A stretch of 37,608 nucleotides of DNA, from assembly GCF_000275725.1 (NCBI RefSeq), contig NZ_AJTS01000011.1, forward strand, positions 1 through 37,608, in the 5' to 3' direction. The notes below the pieces were generated by a model. That model saw nothing but the letters and a program-made list of their open reading frames with translations. It did no database searches and had not been told where the DNA came from. This document shows positions 18,396 through 27,342 of this stretch, in pieces. Each line of letters opens with the position of its first letter. Within the stretch, counting starts at the first letter, position 1. This stretch comes from Vreelandella stevensii S18214. GTDB lineage: Bacteria > Pseudomonadota > Gammaproteobacteria > Pseudomonadales > Halomonadaceae. Position numbers and translations under genes: made by a program.

Positions 18396-19298
18396 TCAAT
18401 CCCGGTAGCGGCGCGTCAGGTCACCGTAGGCATCGATACGGCGGTCGCGCAGATAAGGCCAGATGCGTCGCGTGTTTTCACTGCGCGCCATGTCCAGGGT
18501 CACCACCAACTGCTCGCGCTGCTCGCCAGCGTGGGCCAGCAGTTCCCCCTGGGGGCCGCAGATGAAGCTGCCTCCCCAGAATTCGATACCCTCGCCGACG
18601 CCCGAATGGTCGACTTCGAAGCCCACTCGGTTGGCGACCAGTACCGGCAGGCCATTGGCGACGCCGTGGGCACGCTGAATCAGCGTCCAGGCTTCCTTCT
18701 GGCGAGCTTTTTCGGCAGGGTCGTCGCTGGGGTCCCAGCCAATCGCCGTGGGGTAGAGCAGCAGCTCCGCGCCCGCCAGCGCCATGAGTCGTGCGGCTTC
18801 CGGATACCACTGATCCCAACACACCAGGATGCCCAGGCGTCCCACCGAGGTGTCGATGGGGGTGAAACCATCGCCACGGGCGGCATCGGCATCGCCGGGG
18901 GTGAAGTAGAATTTCTCGTAGAAGCCGGGATCGTCGGGAATGTGCATCTTACGATACTGGCCCACGCGACCCTGGGCGCGGTCATACACCACGGCGGTAT
19001 TGTGGTAGAGGCCTGCGGCGCGCTTCTCGAACAGCGAGCCCACCAGCACGATATCCAGCTCTTTTGCCAGGTCGGCCAGGCGCTGCCCGGTGGGGCCATC
19101 CAGCGGCTCGGCCAGATCGAACAGCGCCGGGTCTTCGTATTGGCAGAAGTAGTGGGTAGCATGCAGCTCCTGCAGCAGTACCAGCTGGGCACCTTGACGG
19201 GCTGCTTCGCGAATACCGGCTTCGCTCTCTGCCAGGCTGCGCGCCTTGTCAGGCCAGGCAGCCTGTTGAATGACCGCAACGTTCAGCGTGTGTGACAT
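18396..19298 (-). CDS. aguB: N-carbamoylputrescine amidase AguB
   Basis: AguB hydrolyses N-carbamoylputrescine to putrescine, CO2 and ammonia, the second step of the agmatine route. The 300-residue protein is a nitrilase-superfamily enzyme with a complete catalytic triad: E44 in LLQELHATHYFCQ, K117 in YRKMHIPDDPGFYEK, and C160 in GILVCWDQWYPEAAR. The motifs HATHYFCQYED and PDDPGFYEKFYFTPGD are characteristic of AguB rather than of other nitrilases. It lies downstream of aguA on the same strand. Its AGGAG ribosome binding site sits in the last, diverged copy of a 14-base tandem repeat. Confidence 0.96.
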   Translation of the reverse strand: MSHTLNVAVIQQAAWPDKARSLAESEAGIREAARQGAQLVLLQELHATHYFCQYEDPALFDLAEPLDGPTGQRLADLAKELDIVLVGSLFEKRAAGLYHNTAVVYDRAQGRVGQYRKMHIPDDPGFYEKFYFTPGDADAARGDGFTPIDTSVGRLGILVCWDQWYPEAARLMALAGAELLLYPTAIGWDPSDDPAEKARQKEAWTLIQRAHGVANGLPVLVANRVGFEVDHSGVGEGIEFWGGSFICGPQGELLAHAGEQREQLVVTLDMARSENTRRIWPYLRDRRIDAYGDLTRRYRD

Positions 19299-19307
19299 GC
19301 CGTTCTC

Positions 19308-19374
19308 CTCAAGACGTTCACTTCAAGACGTTAGTTTGAAGACATTATCTTCAAGACATTATCTTCAAGACATG
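19308..19374 (-). repeat. 14-base tandem repeat joining aguA and aguB
   Basis: Read on the - strand, the sequence is about five tandem copies of a 14-base unit: ATGTCTTGAAGATA, ATGTCTTGAAGATA, then diverged ATGTCTTCAAACTA, ACGTCTTGAAGTGA, and ACGTCTTGAGGAGA. The first copy contains the last codons and stop of aguA (ATG TCT TGA); the last supplies GAGGAGA, the aguB ribosome binding site. The second copy repeats ATG TCT TGA as a two-codon mini-ORF with GAAGATA before it. The unit is not a multiple of three. Confidence 0.9.
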
Positions 19375-20435
19375 GAAACAATCGGGGCGAGTGTGCCTTT
19401 GGGTAGCTGCATGGTCAGGCAGTGCAGGCTGCCGTGCTGGCGAATCACGCTGACGCACTCGATCGGGATCAGTGTGTGCTCCGGAAACGCCGTGGCCAGG
19501 GCTTGCAGGGCAACCACGTCGGCGGGGTCACCATAGGTGGGCACCAGCACCGCTTCGTTGATGATCAGGAAGTTGGCGTAGGTAGCCGGCAGCCGGTGGC
19601 CATCCTCCGGATCGAAGCAGGCCTGTGGCCAGGGCAGGGCGATCAGGCGGTAGGGCTCGCCATTGCGCTGGCGGAATGCCCTGAGCTCCTGCTCCATGGC
19701 CTGCAGTGCCGGATAATGCGGATCTGTTGGATCGTCGCAGCGCACGTAGGCAATGGTGGTGGGGTCGCAAAAGCGTGCCAGCGTGTCCACATGGCTGTCG
19801 GTATCGTCGCCTTCCAGGTGGCCATGAGCCAGCCACAGAAAGCGGTCCACGCCGAAATCTTCTGCCAGCCGGGCTTCCACGTCGGCGCGGCTGAGGGTCG
19901 GGTTGCGGTTGGGGTTCAGCAGACAGGCTTCGGTCGTCAACAGCGTACCTTCGCCGTCGGTCTCGATGCCACCCCCTTCCAGTACCATGGCCCGGGAGGC
20001 GACGGGGCAGGCCCATACCCCGGCGTCCGCCAGCCATTGGGTGAGCTGGTTGTCGTGCTCGGCAGGAAATTTGCCGCCCCAGCCGGTAAAGGTGTAGTCC
20101 AGCAGCAGGGGCTGGCCTTTTTCGTCCAGCACCGTGATGGGGCCGTGGTCGCGTGCCCAGGTATCGTCGGTGGGTGCGACAATCAGCTGCAGCTGCGCGT
20201 CGGGGATACCGTAAGCGCTGAACGTGGCGAGCAGGCGTTGCCGAGTCGCCTCATCCGGCACGCTGATGATGACGCGTTGATAGCGTGCGGTGGCCAACAC
20301 AATGCGCTCAAGGGTCGCTTCGATCCGCGATAGCATGGGCGCCCAGTCGCCGTCTGGGCGGGGCCAGGTCAACTGTAGGCCATCCTGAGGATGCCATTCG
20401 GGGAGCAAGCGATACGTCTTGATAGCCAATGTCAC
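19365..20435 (-). CDS. aguA: Agmatine deiminase AguA
   Basis: AguA converts agmatine to N-carbamoylputrescine and ammonia. The 356-residue product belongs to the peptidylarginine-deiminase-like superfamily. It shows TDDTWARDHGP near residue 90, LEGGGIETDGEGTLL, the GHLEGDDTDSHVDTLARF core with catalytic His and Asp, and the nucleophile C339 in HGSLHCLTMQLP. The start is GTG at 20435; no clear ribosome binding site is visible and no other good start exists before residue 34. The gene is divergent from lolC with a 198-base gap. With aguB it forms a complete agmatine-to-putrescine operon; a regulator or transporter gene is not present nearby. Confidence 0.95.
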   Translation of the reverse strand: MTLAIKTYRLLPEWHPQDGLQLTWPRPDGDWAPMLSRIEATLERIVLATARYQRVIISVPDEATRQRLLATFSAYGIPDAQLQLIVAPTDDTWARDHGPITVLDEKGQPLLLDYTFTGWGGKFPAEHDNQLTQWLADAGVWACPVASRAMVLEGGGIETDGEGTLLTTEACLLNPNRNPTLSRADVEARLAEDFGVDRFLWLAHGHLEGDDTDSHVDTLARFCDPTTIAYVRCDDPTDPHYPALQAMEQELRAFRQRNGEPYRLIALPWPQACFDPEDGHRLPATYANFLIINEAVLVPTYGDPADVVALQALATAFPEHTLIPIECVSVIRQHGSLHCLTMQLPKGTLAPIVSMS

Positions 20436-20633
20436 GGGTACTCGTGTCGAGGTAAGAGAGCTCGCCCAGCGGGCAAGAGGAACGGGCGCAATTTAGGGGG
20501 TTACCACGCAACTTGCAAGCGTTACCGTGTGCCAGGGAACAGCCGCTGCTTTCGCTACTCTAAGGCTGCGTTTGTACATGCAGCCATGCTGAAAAAACCG
20601 TACCATGGACGCTCATTATTAAGGAATGAAGCC

Positions 20634-21875
20634 ATGCTTGATCGTTTGCCTTTCCTGGTGGGGCTGCGCTATGTGCGCGCTAAACGCCGCAACCATTTTA
20701 TTTCGTTCATTTCGCTGACCTCGATGCTTGGGTTGATGCTCGGCGTGGCGGTGTTGATTCTGGTGTTGTCGGTCATGAATGGCTTCGATCATGAGCTGCG
20801 CACGCGTATCCTCGGCATGGTGCCGCACACCAAGATCGAAGCGCAGGAGGGTCTGGTCGAATGGGAGGCGCTGGCCAACCGGCTGACGCAGCGCGAGCGA
20901 GTGATTGGCGCGGCGCCCTACGTCGAGCAGCAGGGTATGTTCTCGTCGGGTGGGCGTAATCAGGGGGCCATGGTGAACGGCATCCACCCTGACTGGGAAG
21001 GCCAGGTGTCGATCATTGGCCAGCACATGCGGGAAGGTGAGCTGGCCGATCTGGTGCCCGGTGAGTGGAATGTGGTGCTGGGCTCCATGCTGGCCAGGCG
21101 TCTTGGCGTCGGGGTGGGTGACCGCGTCACGCTGCTGGTGCCCGAAGCGTCGATTACGCCCGCTGGGGTCTTTCCCCGGCTGAAGCGTTTCACGGTCAGT
21201 GGAATCTTCAGCGTGGGCGCGGATCTGGATGCCAATCTGGCCTATGCCAACATCGAAGACATGCAGACCCTGGCGCGCATGGGCGACGCCGTAGGCGGGC
21301 TGCGACTCGAGCTGGATGATCTGTTCGTGGCCGGGAGCGAAACCCAGGCCATCGTCAGGGAGCTGGGCTCGGGTTATCGTGGCACCGACTGGACGTTCTC
21401 CCACGGCAACCTGTTCCAGGCCATCCAGATGGAGAAGCGCATGATTGCACTGCTGCTGACGGTGATCATTGCGGTGGCGGCGTTCAACATCGTGTCCACC
21501 CTGGTCATGGTGGTGACCGACAAGCGTGCCGACATTGCCATCTTGCGCACCATCGGTGCCACGCCGCGCTCGATCATGGGTATTTTCATCGTCCAGGGGT
21601 TGGCCATCGGCTTGATCGGCATTGCCGTTGGTGTGGCGGTCGGCATTGCGCTGGCGCTGACCATCTCCGATATCATCGGCTGGTTCGAGAGTGCTTTCGG
21701 CATCCAGTTCCTCGATGCTGGGGTCTACTTCATCAGCGACTTGCCCTCGCGCTTGCAGTGGAGCGATGTGCGGGACATCGTGCTGGCCGCCTTCGGCCTG
21801 ACGTTCCTCTCGACACTTTACCCTGCCTGGCGAGCAGCTCGGGTTCAACCGGCTGACGTACTGCGCTATGAATAA
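20634..21875 (+). CDS. LolC/LolE family lipoprotein-releasing permease
   Basis: This inner membrane subunit of the Lol ABC transporter extracts outer membrane lipoproteins and hands them to LolA. I start at ATG 20634 (413 residues), with AAGGAA 7 bases upstream; the longer open frame from 20391 runs through non-coding sequence and the aguA start. The start [24 protein letters not shown] is typical. One membrane segment (about 20-50) precedes a periplasmic MacB-like domain; three more form the C-terminal FtsX domain, ending [15 protein letters not shown]. Only one such permease gene lies next to lolD here, so it might act as a homodimer (LolF-like) or have a partner elsewhere. LolC and LolE cannot be separated by eye. 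Confidence 0.94.
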   Translation: MLDRLPFLVGLRYVRAKRRNHFISFISLTSMLGLMLGVAVLILVLSVMNGFDHELRTRILGMVPHTKIEAQEGLVEWEALANRLTQRERVIGAAPYVEQQGMFSSGGRNQGAMVNGIHPDWEGQVSIIGQHMREGELADLVPGEWNVVLGSMLARRLGVGVGDRVTLLVPEASITPAGVFPRLKRFTVSGIFSVGADLDANLAYANIEDMQTLARMGDAVGGLRLELDDLFVAGSETQAIVRELGSGYRGTDWTFSHGNLFQAIQMEKRMIALLLTVIIAVAAFNIVSTLVMVVTDKRADIAILRTIGATPRSIMGIFIVQGLAIGLIGIAVGVAVGIALALTISDIIGWFESAFGIQFLDAGVYFISDLPSRLQWSDVRDIVLAAFGLTFLSTLYPAWRAARVQPADVLRYE

Positions 21876-21885
21876 GGATGCTCCG

Positions 21886-22596
21886 ATGACTTCGACGATT
21901 ACTCAACCACCCGCCGTCATGCTGGAATGCCGTGGCCTGACACGGGTGTATAGCGAAGGGCCGCAGGATTTGACGGTGCTGGACCAGCTGGATCTGCAGG
22001 TACATGCCGGGGAGCGCGTGGCCATCGTGGGCAGCTCCGGTTCCGGCAAGACCACGCTGTTGAACCTGCTGGGGGGGCTGGATCGCCCCAGTGAAGGCAG
22101 CGTGGTGATCGCTGGCGAACCGCTGTCGGACCTCAACGAAGCCGCACTTGGCAAGTTTCGCAATCGCTATATCGGTTTCGTTTACCAGTTCCACCACCTG
22201 CTGGCCGAGTTCACTGCGCTGGAAAATGCCGCACTGCCGCTGATCATTCGCGGCCAGGCGAAAAAGGTCGCCGAACAGCGCGCTTTGCAACTGCTCGACC
22301 GAGTGGGCATGAAGGCGCGTGCCGACCACAAGCCTGGTGAGCTTTCCGGCGGCGAGCGCCAGCGTGTGGCCATTGCCAGGGCGCTGGTGACCGACCCGAG
22401 CCTGGTGTTGATGGATGAACCCACTGGTAATCTCGATCAGACCACCGCCAGCACCATTCTGGACTTGATGGATGAGCTGGCCAAGGAGAGCGCCTGCGCC
22501 TTCGTGATCGTGACTCACGATGTGAGCCTAGCGGCTCATCAGGATCGGGTCATGAAGCTGGATGGTGGGCGGCTCGTCGAGCAACTCCAGAGTTAA
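21886..22596 (+). CDS. lolD: Lipoprotein-releasing ABC transporter ATPase LolD
   Basis: LolD is the ATPase of the Lol exporter. The start is ATG 21886 (236 residues), with AAGGA at 21874-21878 placed 7 bases upstream; an ATG at 21868 would overlap the permease gene and has no ribosome binding site. Motifs are complete: Walker [19 protein letters not shown], the Q-loop [17 protein letters not shown], which fits LolD closely, the signature [15 protein letters not shown], Walker [13 protein letters not shown] and the switch VTHD. It begins 10 bases after the permease stop, so the two are one transcription unit. Confidence 0.97.
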   Translation: MTSTITQPPAVMLECRGLTRVYSEGPQDLTVLDQLDLQVHAGERVAIVGSSGSGKTTLLNLLGGLDRPSEGSVVIAGEPLSDLNEAALGKFRNRYIGFVYQFHHLLAEFTALENAALPLIIRGQAKKVAEQRALQLLDRVGMKARADHKPGELSGGERQRVAIARALVTDPSLVLMDEPTGNLDQTTASTILDLMDELAKESACAFVIVTHDVSLAAHQDRVMKLDGGRLVEQLQS

Positions 22597-22607
22597 TCGC
22601 TCAGGGG

Positions 22608-23159
22608 TTAATCGTCGAACTGCGATTCGATGCAGGCTCTGCGCCGTCGCCTTTTCAGGCGGCGGCGTTTCCAGTTATGGGAGACGTGCCAGCGCCAGAT
22701 GAGCCGAATCGCGACGTTGGAGATGATGGCCAGCACGATGGCACTGATCAGGGAACCCAGCAGGAGGGGGGGCAGGATGTCGTGCATCTGCTCGGCTATC
22801 CAGCGGGTCGAAATGCGAGAAGGCGCCTCTCGCACCGGAGCGCCCAGCAAAAAAGTACCGATCCGATAATTGATATAAAAGATCAACGGCATGGTCAGCG
22901 GATTGGTGACCCACACCAGACCCACCGACAGGGCCAGGTTGCAGCGAGCCAGCCGTGCTCCCAGCGCGGCCACGACCATTTGAAAGGGAATGGGCAGCAT
23001 GGCACAAAAAAGCCCGACGCTAAACGCGTTGGCAACGCTGCGTCGAGTGAGTAGCCACAAACCCGGATCGGCAATCAACGGCGCCATGAAGCGTAGCGAT
23101 CGTTGGCGCCGGATGGTGTCCGGTTTAGGCATGTAGCGCTGCAGGAAACGGCGCGGCAT
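22608..23159 (-). CDS. DUF2062 family inner membrane protein
   Basis: This 183-residue protein has a basic N-terminus, two or three hydrophobic stretches (including SVGLFCAMLPIPFQMVVAALGARL, about 47-70, and a strong one near 132-153), and a very basic tail (HNWKRRRLKRRRRR). The middle motif LVWVTNPLTMPLIFYINYRIG is the DUF2062 signature. The function is unknown; the family often sits near envelope and DNA-uptake genes, as here between lolD and comEC. It is convergent with lolD (11-base gap) and divergent from comEC. No start better than ATG 23159 is seen. Confidence 0.88.
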   Translation of the reverse strand: MPRRFLQRYMPKPDTIRRQRSLRFMAPLIADPGLWLLTRRSVANAFSVGLFCAMLPIPFQMVVAALGARLARCNLALSVGLVWVTNPLTMPLIFYINYRIGTFLLGAPVREAPSRISTRWIAEQMHDILPPLLLGSLISAIVLAIISNVAIRLIWRWHVSHNWKRRRLKRRRRRACIESQFDD

Positions 23160-23254
23160 GTCAGGTACTCTTGCTATTGGTGCAGGCTATTATCCACATA
23201 GCGCAGGGCTTAGGCTACGCTACTGAGGCGAAGGGTTTCGGCCAGGGAGGTGGA

Positions 23255-25549
23255 ATGGGGCGAGGGAGTGCGGTGCCAGCGGCCTTGGCTGCGCTGTTGG
23301 GCGGTGCGCTGGCGGGTTGGCTGGGGGCCGAGCGAGACGCCACTTTGGCGCTGGCAGTGCTGATGGTGGCGGCCGTAGTCATGGCGACGACGCGCCCACG
23401 CTGGTCGATATGGCTAGCGCTGGTGGCACTGATGGTGCTGACCCTTCAGCAGGAGTGGGGCAAACGACTGCCCGACGGCTTGAGCGGCCAGGACCTGACG
23501 TTGGAGGCCCGCGTGCTCCACGTACAAAGAGAGGACGGGAGCAGCCAACGTTTGAGGCTGGCGGTAGAAGCGTGCCGCTCGCCGGAGCCCCTGCTGCCCT
23601 GTGATCGGCTGAAGCAAGTGCGGGTCAGCGCCTACTCGGCTTTTCCCTCGTCTGCCACCCAGTCCAGTGCGGTTTACGCCGTTGGCGAGCGCTGGCAGCT
23701 GACCGTTCGGCTGCGTCCACCCAGAGGCTTTGCCAACCCCAACAGCTTTGACTATGCCCAGTGGCTGTGGCGTGAAGGTATTCATGCCACTGGCTATGTA
23801 CGCAACGACCCTGCGCCCGAACGTTTGTCGGAGGCGCCTTTCCAACTACGTCAGCAGGCGGTGGCCTACCTGGAGAGTAATGCGCCAGAGGCGCGTACCC
23901 AGCGCTGGCTGGCCGCGCTGACGCTGGGCGATAGCGACCAGCTGACGCAGCAGGACTGGGCGCTGTTGAATGCCACCGGGACCACGCACCTGGTGGTGAT
24001 TTCCGGTTTGCACGTTGGCCTGGTAGCGTCCTTTGCGCTGCTGTTGGCCCGCTTGGCAGCACGGCTGATGTCTCCCGGTGACTGGCGCCTGCGCGTCTGG
24101 CCCTGGTGGGTGGCGGGGGCGGCTGCCGTGGGCTATGCACTGCTGGCAGGGCTGGCGCCGCCTGCCATGCGCGCCATGATCATGACCCTGCTGGGGCTAT
24201 GGGTGTTGAGCGGGCGCCATGCGCCGGGCCCCTGGCAGGCCTGGTGGCTGGCATTCGCCATTATCGTGGTGGCCGACCCGCTCTCTCTATGGCGGCCCGG
24301 CTTGTGGCTGTCGTTCGTGGCGGTGGGCTGGCTGATCGTCATCTGGCAGGGGCGCCCTCGTCCTCGGGGTATCAAAGGCTGGTGCTGGGCGCTGCTGCGT
24401 TCCCAGCTGCTGCTGGCGCCGCTGATGGCGGCGGCAGTGCTGTTGGCATTTGGCCGAGTGGCGCCCGCGGCTCCGCTGGTCAATCTGCTAGCCGTGCCCT
24501 GGGTCAGCTCGATCATGGTGCCCTCGGCGCTGCTGGGGTGGCTGCTCGCACCGCTGCCTGGCATCGGGCTGGCCGCCTGGTGGGTGTTCGCACAGGCGCT
24601 GGCGCTGTTTCACTCTCTGCTGGAGGTCACGCTGGCCCTGGCGCCACTGTGGCAGCCGCCGCCCGAGCACGTCTACCCGCTGGCGTTGGCCTGGCTGCTG
24701 CTGGCACTGGGCTGGGGATTACCCGCCACGCCCGGCGGGCTGCGCCTGCTGGTGACGCTCCTGGCGCTGAGCGCACCCTGGTGGCCAAATGAACGCGTCG
24801 ACGAGCGTCGGCTGGTCGTCACCGTGCACGATGTGGGGCAGGGCCAACTGGTCGAGCTGCGCAGCGCCGATTATCGGATGCTCTACGACACGGGGCCGCG
24901 TTTTCGCAGCGGTTTCATGCCCTTGCAAACGCTCTGGCCACCGGGTCAGGCCTTTGACCTGGTGGTGGTCAGTCATGCCGATACCGACCATGCAGGCGGT
25001 GTCGAAGCGTTGCGGGACGAGCATCAGGTGGCGGACTGGCGTGCCCCGCTGGACGAGCCGCTGATCGTTGCCAGCACGCCCTGTGAGCAGGGCCAGCAGT
25101 GGCAGCAGGAGGGGATCATCTATCGTTTCCTCTGGCCCCCGGCAGGACATCAACAGCTCTCTTCCAATGACCGCTCCTGCATGCTGGAAGTCCAGGTGGG
25201 AGAGCATCGGCTGCTGATCACCGGGGACGTGGGGCGTCAGGTGGAACGCCACTTGCTGCCCTTGTTGGCCGGTGACGTCACGGTGCTGGTGGCGGGCCAT
25301 CACGGCAGTCACACCAGCTCCGGTGTGCAGTTCGTCCGTGAAGCGATGCCTCGGCATGCCATCTTCAGTGCCGGACGCGATAATGCCTTCCAGCACCCGG
25401 CCGATGAGGTGGTACGGCGCTTTCGCCATCAGCACAGCTGCCTGTGGAGTACCGCCCATGATGGCGCGGTGCGTATCCGCCTGGAACCGGGGGTGCCCGT
25501 GCAGATAGATACCCAGCGGCGTGTTCCCGGTGGCCAGAAGCGGTGTTGA
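23255..25549 (+). CDS. comEC: DNA internalisation channel ComEC/Rec2
   Basis: ComEC carries single-stranded DNA across the inner membrane in natural transformation. I choose ATG 23255 (764 residues) because GGGAGG lies immediately upstream; a TTG at 23171 would add 28 residues. The layout is classic: two N-terminal membrane segments, a DUF4131/OB-like region to about 190 (FANPNSFDYAQWLWREGIHATGYV), the Competence membrane domain beginning LNATGTTHLVVISGLHVGL, then a metallo-beta-lactamase-like domain from about 530 with VVSHADTDHAGG and VAGHHGSHTSSG. It appears intact. Other competence genes are not in this window. Confidence 0.95.
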   Translation: MGRGSAVPAALAALLGGALAGWLGAERDATLALAVLMVAAVVMATTRPRWSIWLALVALMVLTLQQEWGKRLPDGLSGQDLTLEARVLHVQREDGSSQRLRLAVEACRSPEPLLPCDRLKQVRVSAYSAFPSSATQSSAVYAVGERWQLTVRLRPPRGFANPNSFDYAQWLWREGIHATGYVRNDPAPERLSEAPFQLRQQAVAYLESNAPEARTQRWLAALTLGDSDQLTQQDWALLNATGTTHLVVISGLHVGLVASFALLLARLAARLMSPGDWRLRVWPWWVAGAAAVGYALLAGLAPPAMRAMIMTLLGLWVLSGRHAPGPWQAWWLAFAIIVVADPLSLWRPGLWLSFVAVGWLIVIWQGRPRPRGIKGWCWALLRSQLLLAPLMAAAVLLAFGRVAPAAPLVNLLAVPWVSSIMVPSALLGWLLAPLPGIGLAAWWVFAQALALFHSLLEVTLALAPLWQPPPEHVYPLALAWLLLALGWGLPATPGGLRLLVTLLALSAPWWPNERVDERRLVVTVHDVGQGQLVELRSADYRMLYDTGPRFRSGFMPLQTLWPPGQAFDLVVVSHADTDHAGGVEALRDEHQVADWRAPLDEPLIVASTPCEQGQQWQQEGIIYRFLWPPAGHQQLSSNDRSCMLEVQVGEHRLLITGDVGRQVERHLLPLLAGDVTVLVAGHHGSHTSSGVQFVREAMPRHAIFSAGRDNAFQHPADEVVRRFRHQHSCLWSTAHDGAVRIRLEPGVPVQIDTQRRVPGGQKRC

Positions 25550-25572
25550 AGCGAGCCACCATAGGGTAGAAT
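25546..25572 (+). promoter_or_regulatory. Candidate promoter for the msbA-lpxK-kdsB group
   Basis: TAGAAT at 25567-25572 is a good -10 box; TTGAAG at 25546-25551 is a possible -35 at a short 15-base spacing. It lies in the 56-base comEC-msbA gap, upstream of the msbA GTG. By-eye call only. Confidence 0.35.
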
Positions 25573-25605
25573 CGCCCCCACTGCACACTACTGCCGGGAG
25601 CGCGT

Positions 25606-27342
25606 GTGACTGATTCAGGTTGGGTACTCTATAAACGTTTGTTGAGTTATGTGAAGCCACACTGGCGCGCTTTCTCGCTTGCCGTGATCGGGTTTCTGAT
25701 TTACGCCGCGTCCAGCACCGCGCTGGCCGAGATGATGAAGCGCCTCATCGATGGCATTCAGCATCCCGATGCCGCGTTTCGGCTGTTTCTGCCCTTGTTC
25801 GTCGTGCTGATGTTCGCAGCCCGAGGGTTGGGCACTTTCCTCAGTACTTATTTCATGGCCTACGTGGGGCGCTACGTGATTCATACGCTGCGCTGTAACG
25901 TATTCGATCACATGCTGCATTTGCCGGGGCGGTTTTTCGATCACCACTCCAGCGGCCATCTGGTGTCACGGGTGACCTACCATGTCGAGCAGGTTGCCGG
26001 GGCGGCGACCAACGCGGTGACCATCATTCTCCGTGAAGGGCTCTTCGTGGTGGGTCTGATTGGCTACCTGTTCTGGACCAACTGGATGCTCACTCTGCTG
26101 TTCATGGGCGTGACGCCGTTGATTGCCGCTGTGGTGAGTTACGTCAGCAAGCGCTTTCGGCGCATCTCCAAGCGCATCCAGCACTCCATGGGCGATGTGA
26201 CGCACGTGGCCTCGGAAGCCCTCTCGGGGTATCGCGTGGTGCGCACCCATGGTGCCGAAGCCTATGAAAAGCAGCGCTTCGAACGTGTCAGTGAAGAGAA
26301 TCGTCGGCAAAGCATGAAAGAAGCCATGACCCGGGCGGTCAGCTCGCCGGTGATTCTGATGCTGGTGGCCATTTCCATGGCCCTGCTGGTATGGCTGGCC
26401 ATGGCCCCTCGTTTGATGGCCAACATGACGCCCGGTGAATTCGTTGCCTTCATTACTGCCGCTGCGCTGATGATCAAACCAGTACGTCAGCTCACCGAAG
26501 TGAACAGTGAGATTCAGAAGGGCATTGCCGCTGCTGCCGAGCTGTTCGGTCTCATGGACCTGGCCCCGGAGCGTGACGAGGGCGACGTGGTGCCGAGCCG
26601 CTTGACTGGCGAGGTGGTCATCGACCATGTCAGCTTCCGCTACGCCGACGACCAGCCCAACGTGCTGCACGATATTCAGCTGCGCGTCGCCCCCGGCGAA
26701 TTGGTGGCTATCGTGGGGCGCTCGGGAAGCGGCAAGTCTACCCTGGTGAGCCTGCTGCCACGCTTCTATCGACCCACCGAAGGCCAGATCCTGATCGATG
26801 GCATCGATGCCGACCGCTACGCGCTGGGGCCGCTGCGGCAGCAGATAGCGCTGGTTTCCCAGCAGGTCACCCTGTTCAATGCCACCATCGCCGACAATAT
26901 CGCCTATGGCGTGGAAAATCCGGACATGGCCGCCGTGAAGGCTGCCGCAGAAGCCGCCTACGCCAGTGAGTTCATCGACAAACTGCCCGAAGGCTATCTC
27001 ACCGTGGTAGGCGAAAATGGGGTCATGCTCTCGGGCGGGCAGCGCCAGCGGTTGGCGATTGCCCGAGCCATCTTCAAGGATGCTCCGATTCTGATTCTGG
27101 ACGAGGCTACCTCGGCGCTGGATACCGAATCCGAACGCTATATCCAGAAAGCCCTGGAGCGGGTCTGTGAGGGGCGCACCACGCTGGTGATCGCCCACCG
27201 CCTGTCGACCATCGAGCGTGCCGACCGCATTCTGGTCATGGACCAGGGGCGTATCGTGGAGCAGGGCACCCATCAGGCGCTGCTGGAAAAGTCAGGTGCT
27301 TATGCGGCCCTGCACCAGCTTCAGTTTCAGGAGCACGAGTGA
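25606..27342 (+). CDS. msbA: Lipid A flippase MsbA (ABC transporter)
   Basis: MsbA flips core-lipid A across the inner membrane. The 578-residue half-transporter has six membrane segments (about 20-300) and a C-terminal ATPase domain. Motifs seen are Walker A GRSGSGKSTLVSLLPRFY, Q-loop LVSQQVTLFN, signature LSGGQRQRLAIARA, Walker B ILILDEATSALD and switch IAHRLSTI. The start is GTG 25606 with GGGAG at 25596-25600. Direct overlap (GTGA) with lpxK supports the MsbA identity over other exporters, because msbA-lpxK is a conserved pair. Confidence 0.96.
   Translation: MTDSGWVLYKRLLSYVKPHWRAFSLAVIGFLIYAASSTALAEMMKRLIDGIQHPDAAFRLFLPLFVVLMFAARGLGTFLSTYFMAYVGRYVIHTLRCNVFDHMLHLPGRFFDHHSSGHLVSRVTYHVEQVAGAATNAVTIILREGLFVVGLIGYLFWTNWMLTLLFMGVTPLIAAVVSYVSKRFRRISKRIQHSMGDVTHVASEALSGYRVVRTHGAEAYEKQRFERVSEENRRQSMKEAMTRAVSSPVILMLVAISMALLVWLAMAPRLMANMTPGEFVAFITAAALMIKPVRQLTEVNSEIQKGIAAAAELFGLMDLAPERDEGDVVPSRLTGEVVIDHVSFRYADDQPNVLHDIQLRVAPGELVAIVGRSGSGKSTLVSLLPRFYRPTEGQILIDGIDADRYALGPLRQQIALVSQQVTLFNATIADNIAYGVENPDMAAVKAAAEAAYASEFIDKLPEGYLTVVGENGVMLSGGQRQRLAIARAIFKDAPILILDEATSALDTESERYIQKALERVCEGRTTLVIAHRLSTIERADRILVMDQGRIVEQGTHQALLEKSGAYAALHQLQFQEHE

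Noticed and set aside
19308-19374. CRISPR-like array
   Set aside because: Units of 14 bases are head to tail without spacers; there are no cas genes.
20391-20633. N-terminal extension of the LolC/E gene to 494 codons
   Set aside because: It runs through the start of aguA and non-coding DNA; ATG 20634 has a good ribosome binding site and gives the normal N-terminus.
20619-21848. 409-codon open frame antisense to the LolC/E gene
   Set aside because: A shadow of a well-recognised permease, with the His/Gln/Asp-rich composition of antisense frames.
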